Assembly: GCA_036346275.1 (NCBI GenBank)
Contig: CM070721.1
Location: forward strand, 47,403,594-47,467,593
Source: Otatea glauca
Lineage: Eukaryota; Streptophyta; Magnoliopsida; Poales; Poaceae
DNA length: 64,000 bases
Direction: 5' to 3'
Shown here: one piece after another, positions 60,000 to 64,000 of the stretch
Numbering within the stretch: position 1 is the stretch's first letter
Layout: each line of letters begins with the position of its first letter
Notes under the pieces: model-generated
Told to the model about the DNA's origin: nothing
The model's database searches: none
The model's input: only the letters and a program-made list of their open reading frames with translations
Position numbers and translations under genes: made by a program

Positions 60000-61140
60000 A
60001 TGGTGAACACTCGCAGCAACAATGGGGCTTCGGGAAGTGGTCTACGCTCAGGCAACAATCCCAATGAAGGAGTACCACCGCAGCAAGCACCGCCAGTGGA
60101 TATGCAGAACTTGGGAGCTTTTCTCGCTGCGCAAACTCAGTTGATGCAGACTATGATGCAGCAGATGACCAATATGGCTGCAGTCAACAACCCCCCTGGA
60201 GCAAGAACAACAATGGCGGGCCTCGTCCTTACTCCAAGTTGTCGACTTCATGAGGACCCGACCGCCAACATTCTCGGGCAACGTCAACCCCTTGGAAGCA
60301 GATGATTGGCTGAGAACCATTGAGAGGAAGTTGTACATCACACAATGTGAAGGGCATGAGAGGGTTCTTTACGCATCCCATCAGCTAGAGGGAACAGCTG
60401 CAGAATGGTGGGAGAACTACTGTGCTACTCATGAGGCACCCATGGAAATCACGTGGGAAGAGTTCGCAACGGCCTTCGCGATACCACGCACGCAGGGAAT
60501 GATGGACTGAAAAGGAAGAATTGTGGCGCTTAAGCAAGGAGGCCAACCGGTGGTGATTACTTGAACAAATTCACACGAGTTAGCACGCTATGCTCCACGA
60601 AGATGTAGCGACGGACAAGGCTAGACAGTCCGCTTCATGAAAGGACTAAACTCGTGGTCGCAAGTGGGGTGATTACCCACACTTTTCCGATTTCCAAGAA
60701 TTGGTAAACAAGGCTTTGATTACGGAGGATAAGCGCAAGGAGCTTGGGGAAAATCGCAAGCGCTTGATGACTAACCCGGTGGGCGCCTAACCACCTACGA
60801 ATGAGGATGACCCCGCAGTTTGCTAGGTTCCAACCACAAGTCGTTAACAAGCCAAGAACACCGCACCGCGACCATCGGACAAGGTTATCGACGCCGCCCA
60901 AGGTAACAATGCTCAAGGGGAGTGCGTGATCACCGCGAGAAGGTGCTACTGATTGCAATGAGTGGGGCATTATGCTAATAGATGTCCCGAAAGGAGGAAT
61001 CACGCCGATGCGTTTCAACCTTGGAGCGACACCGCTAAGGCACCGATGACGGAGCGAATCGAGGAGCTGGACGAGCGGGAGTGACGCCTCAAGCTACTAT
61101 TCGAGGCGAGTCAACCACATCACCGCCGATGGAGCCTGTG
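60000..61140 (+). pseudogene. Tekay/Del-type gag, decayed
   Basis: ATG at 60000 gives MVNTRSNNG, a start typical of this gag family. A Gln-rich stretch (AQTQLMQTMMQQM) follows. After a frameshift near 60240 the gag core appears: FSGNVNPLEADDWLRTIE near 60270, then HQLEGTAAEWWENY near 60390 and TWEEFATAF near 60450. A CCHC zinc knuckle remnant lies at 60944-60988 (Cys, then GHYANRC), interrupted by two stops. Gag forms the particle and binds RNA. A stop at 60508 and many small deletions downstream make it inactive. Confidence 0.8.
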
Positions 61141-61326
61141 AAGCATCGGACGTCGTCTCGGGTAAGTTTTTGTAAACTCATTAGACTGCAATAAGATTAT
61201 TTGATTCAGAGCTTCACATTCATTTGTCTCTCGAGCTTTTGCATCTAAAAATGGTTTAAGCATGAAAAATCTCAAGTGTGTGATGCTAGTTCAAGCCCCA
61301 GGATCTGAGTTAAGATCTAATATTGG

Positions 61327-63980
61327 ATGTTTGGGGTAAAGCTGATAATTAACGGGGTAGAGTTCCTAGCGAACTTAATTATTCTAGATGCCCAAGTTTT
61401 AGATGTTATCCTTGGTATGGATTGGTTAACCAAGCATAAGACGGTATTGGATTGTGGTGAAGGGTTGTATCCATTGAGAGCCCTACAGGAGAAAAGGTGG
61501 AATTCGGCGACATCGGTTCGCAAGGGTCAATTAATGGTTAATAGCATGAAAGCCGTCAAGATTGAGGACGTGCGGTGGTCAAAGAATATCGGATGTATTT
61601 CGGAGGATCCGCCAGAATGCCGCGCACCGTGACATCGAGTTTGTCATTGAGTTAGTACCGTACGGCACCAATAGCAAAAGACCTTACCGGATGCCTACCG
61701 ATGAGTTAGTAGAGATGAAGAAGCGGATCGACGAGTTATTAGAGAAAGGTTTTATAAGACCAAGTTCGCCGCCATGGGGAGCGCCAGCTTTGTTTGTCGG
61801 GAAAAGGATGGAAGCCTTAGAATGTGTATTGATTACCGTGCACTTAATGAAGTGACGATTAAGAATAAGTATCCGTTGCCAAGGATTGATGATCCATTCG
61901 ACCGGTTGAGAGGAGCGGAGTTTTCTCCAAGATAGACCTTCGTTCGGATATCATCAACTAAAGATTCGGACGGAAGATGTTCCAAAACCGCATTTTCTTC
62001 AAGATACGGACATTATGAGTTCACGGTCATGTCTTTTGGATTGACCAATGCGCCATGACCTATTTCATGAACTTGATGAATAAGATTTTCATGGAATACT
62101 TGGACAAGTTTGTTGTTGTGTTCATAGATGATATTTTGGTATATTCAAGACCGAAGCGAGCACGCAAATCATCCGAGGCTAGTGTTGGAAAAGTCTGCGT
62201 GAGCAACAATTTGTATGCTAAATTGATAAATGCGACTTTTGGAAGGAAAAGGTGGAATTTTCGGTCATGTCATGGCTGCGAAGGAGTTCTTTGTCGACCC
62301 AAGCAAAGTGGAGGCGTGTTGCATTGGGAGCAACCAAAGTCATCACTCAAGTCCAAGTTTTACGGGAATGGCGAGGATATTATCGCCGGTTCATTGAAGG
62401 ATTTTCGACGATTGCTAGACCTCTTACTCAGTTATTGAAAAAGGAAAAGAAATTTTCATGGGCGCTTGATTGTGATAAGAGTTTTGAGGAATTAAAGAAG
62501 CGTTTAACAACACCCGAGTGTTGGTTTTGCCTAATGTTGAAACGACTTGATATATCTTGTGATGCGTCAAGACGGGGTCTTGGATGCGTATTGATGCAAG
62601 AGGGTAAAGTGGTCGCATATGCGTCAAAGCGATTAAGACCGCATGAAGAAAATTATCCTACGATGACTTGGAATTGGTCGCCGTGGTGCATGCCTTGAAA
62701 TTGTGGCGTCATTATCTCATTGGAAATAGATGTGAGATATATACGGACCATAAGAGTTTGAAATATATTTTCACTCAATCGATCTCAATATGAGGCAAAG
62801 GAGATGGTTGGAATTAATCAAGGATTATAACATGGGAATTCATTACCATCCGGGAAAAGCAAATGTGGTAGCCGATGCCTTAAGTCGCAAGAGCTACGTG
62901 GCGAATATGATGGTGGGAAGGACGATGAATCGTATGCAGAGAATTGCAAAATTTAAAATTGGAAGTAGTTTTAGAAGGATTCCTAGCTGCTTTGGAAGTG
63001 AAGCCAATGCTCAAGATCAAATTCGGGAAGGACAAAAGATGATGAGAAAGTCAACCGAATCAAGGCTAAAAGGATGAAGGATTAGCAAAGGACTTTACCG
63101 TGGACGACCAAGGTACCATGTGGTTCAAGGGTCGCATTTGTGTGCCAAAGCAGACTAGAACTTAAGCGATTGATTTTGGAAGAGGCTCATGATTCCAAGT
63201 ATTCAATTCATCCAGAAGCGCTAAGATGTACGGGACTTAAAGGAGAGGTTTTGGTGGCGAATATGAAGCCTTGAAGTCGCCGAGCACGTTGCCTTGTGCG
63301 ATGTATGCCGAGAGTTAAGGCAATACATCGAGACCAGCAGGTTTGCTACAACCGCTAAAAGTCCCGAGAATGGAAGTGGGAAGAAATCGGTATGGATTTC
63401 GTCCTTTGGATTGCCAAGAACTCAAAATGGGTATGATTCTATATGGGTTATCGTGGATCGATTGACCAAAGTTGCTCACTTCATTCCATCAAGACCACTT
63501 ACTCAGAGACCGGTTAGCGTAACTATACATAGCAGTCGTGTGTTTGCATGGTGTACCAAAGAAAATAGTGTCGGAGAGGTACCCATTCACCTCGAGATTT
63601 TGGGATAAATTGCATGAAGCTATGGGAACGCGTTTGAACTTCAGCACAGCATATCATCCGCAGACTGATGGTCAAACAGAAAGGGTAAATCAAATTCTGG
63701 AGGATATGCTAAGGGCTTGTGCATTAGCCTATACTACATCATGGGATAAGTGTTTGCCATATGCGAGTTCGATTATAACAACGATTACTGTGCTAGTTTG
63801 CGATGTCGCCATTGAAGCTTTATATGGTCGTGCCTATCGCACTCGTTGAATTGGAATGAGACAGAGGCGTATGATATTTGGCCCTAATATTCTCAAGGAA
63901 GTGAAGAGCAAGTTGCCATGATAAGAGACAAGTTGAAAATCGCGCAATCAAGACAAAAAGTTATCACGCGATAATCGACG
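61327..63980 (+). pseudogene. Tekay/Del-type pol: protease, reverse transcriptase, RNase H, integrase
   Basis: The protease C-terminal half is at 61330-61480 (DVILGMDWLTKHK). Reverse transcriptase is at about 61640-62420: RPYRMPTDELVEMKKRIDEL, PSSPPWGAPALFV, then the catalytic FIDDILVYS near 62130. RNase H is at about 62430-62890 (KKFSW, DASRRGLGCVLMQEGKV, TDHKSLKYIF, NVVADALSRKS). Integrase is at about 63150-63850, with GYDSIWVIVDRLTKVAHFIP near 63430 and the Glu-bearing TAYHPQTDGQTERVNQ near 63660. A connector near 63920 (IRDKLKIAQSRQK) follows. Frames change roughly every 200-400 bp through short deletions. No chromodomain is reached before the window ends. Confidence 0.88.
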
Positions 63981-64000
63981 CCGTGATTTGAGCTTGAACT

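Larger units (their letters stand above)
55652..64000 (+). mobile_element. Ty3/gypsy element of the Tekay/Del (chromovirus) type, running off the window
   Basis: This has a 5' LTR of 3.1 kb, an initiator-Met primer-binding site, an extra leader ORF, gag, then pol in the order protease, reverse transcriptase, RNase H, integrase. The very long LTR, this primer and this gene order fit the Tekay/Del chromoviruses. The chromodomain and 3' LTR would lie past the window. It starts 24 bp after the CACTA terminus at 55627. Confidence 0.88.

Overview
The window is nuclear DNA from a plant, almost certainly a grass, and consists almost wholly of transposable elements. I find no intact host gene, rRNA, tRNA or CRISPR array. 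The evidence for a grass is long-LTR Ty3/gypsy elements primed by initiator-Met tRNA, CACTA elements carrying TNP2, TNP1 and Ulp1-like genes, hAT elements with TAGAGGTGGGC termini, and AT-rich MITE debris. Every coding region is broken by stops or frameshifts. The call of a grass, perhaps close to rice, is an inference from element types and not from a marker gene.

Layout, left to right. Positions 1-1690 are the 3' part of a long gypsy LTR (+). It appears inserted into the leader of a second gypsy element lying on the minus strand (1691-10852). The LTR of that second element is split by a complete CACTA transposon (2140-7514) with an ACT target duplication and a decayed TNP1-like gene. After an unrecognised stretch, 11295-20314 holds CACTA material: subterminal repeats, a DUF8039/Ulp1 (C48) protease gene, a second cluster of subterminal repeats, a 41-bp tandem array and a decayed TNP2 transposase gene. 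A third gypsy LTR (20315-24493) follows with its primer-binding site and a remnant of gag. A 560-bp non-autonomous hAT element (25751-26310) and a 5.0-kb solo LTR on the minus strand (26936-31937, TATAT target duplication) come next.

The middle holds a 4.5-kb hAT element with a broken transposase (33455-37989), a hairpin-forming MITE-like sequence, a short-period minisatellite, and an element with terminal inverted repeats filled with degenerate tandem repeats of about 170 bp (39465-41028). From 41630 to 55627 there seems to be a four-layer nest. A CACTA element holds a gypsy LTR, which holds a Tat-lineage gypsy element, which holds a 2.7-kb solo LTR with a perfect TGGCA duplication. The window closes with a decayed Tekay/Del-type gypsy element (55652-64000, running off the end) whose gag, protease, reverse transcriptase, RNase H and integrase can all be followed.

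These genes do not form a host pathway; they work as element systems. The two hAT elements share ends, so the short one was probably moved by a transposase of the long one's family. The CACTA protease and TNP2 genes are both on the minus strand and may belong to one element. The most intriguing signal is a block of about 75 bp, with two short palindromes, that recurs in six otherwise diverged long LTRs on both strands.
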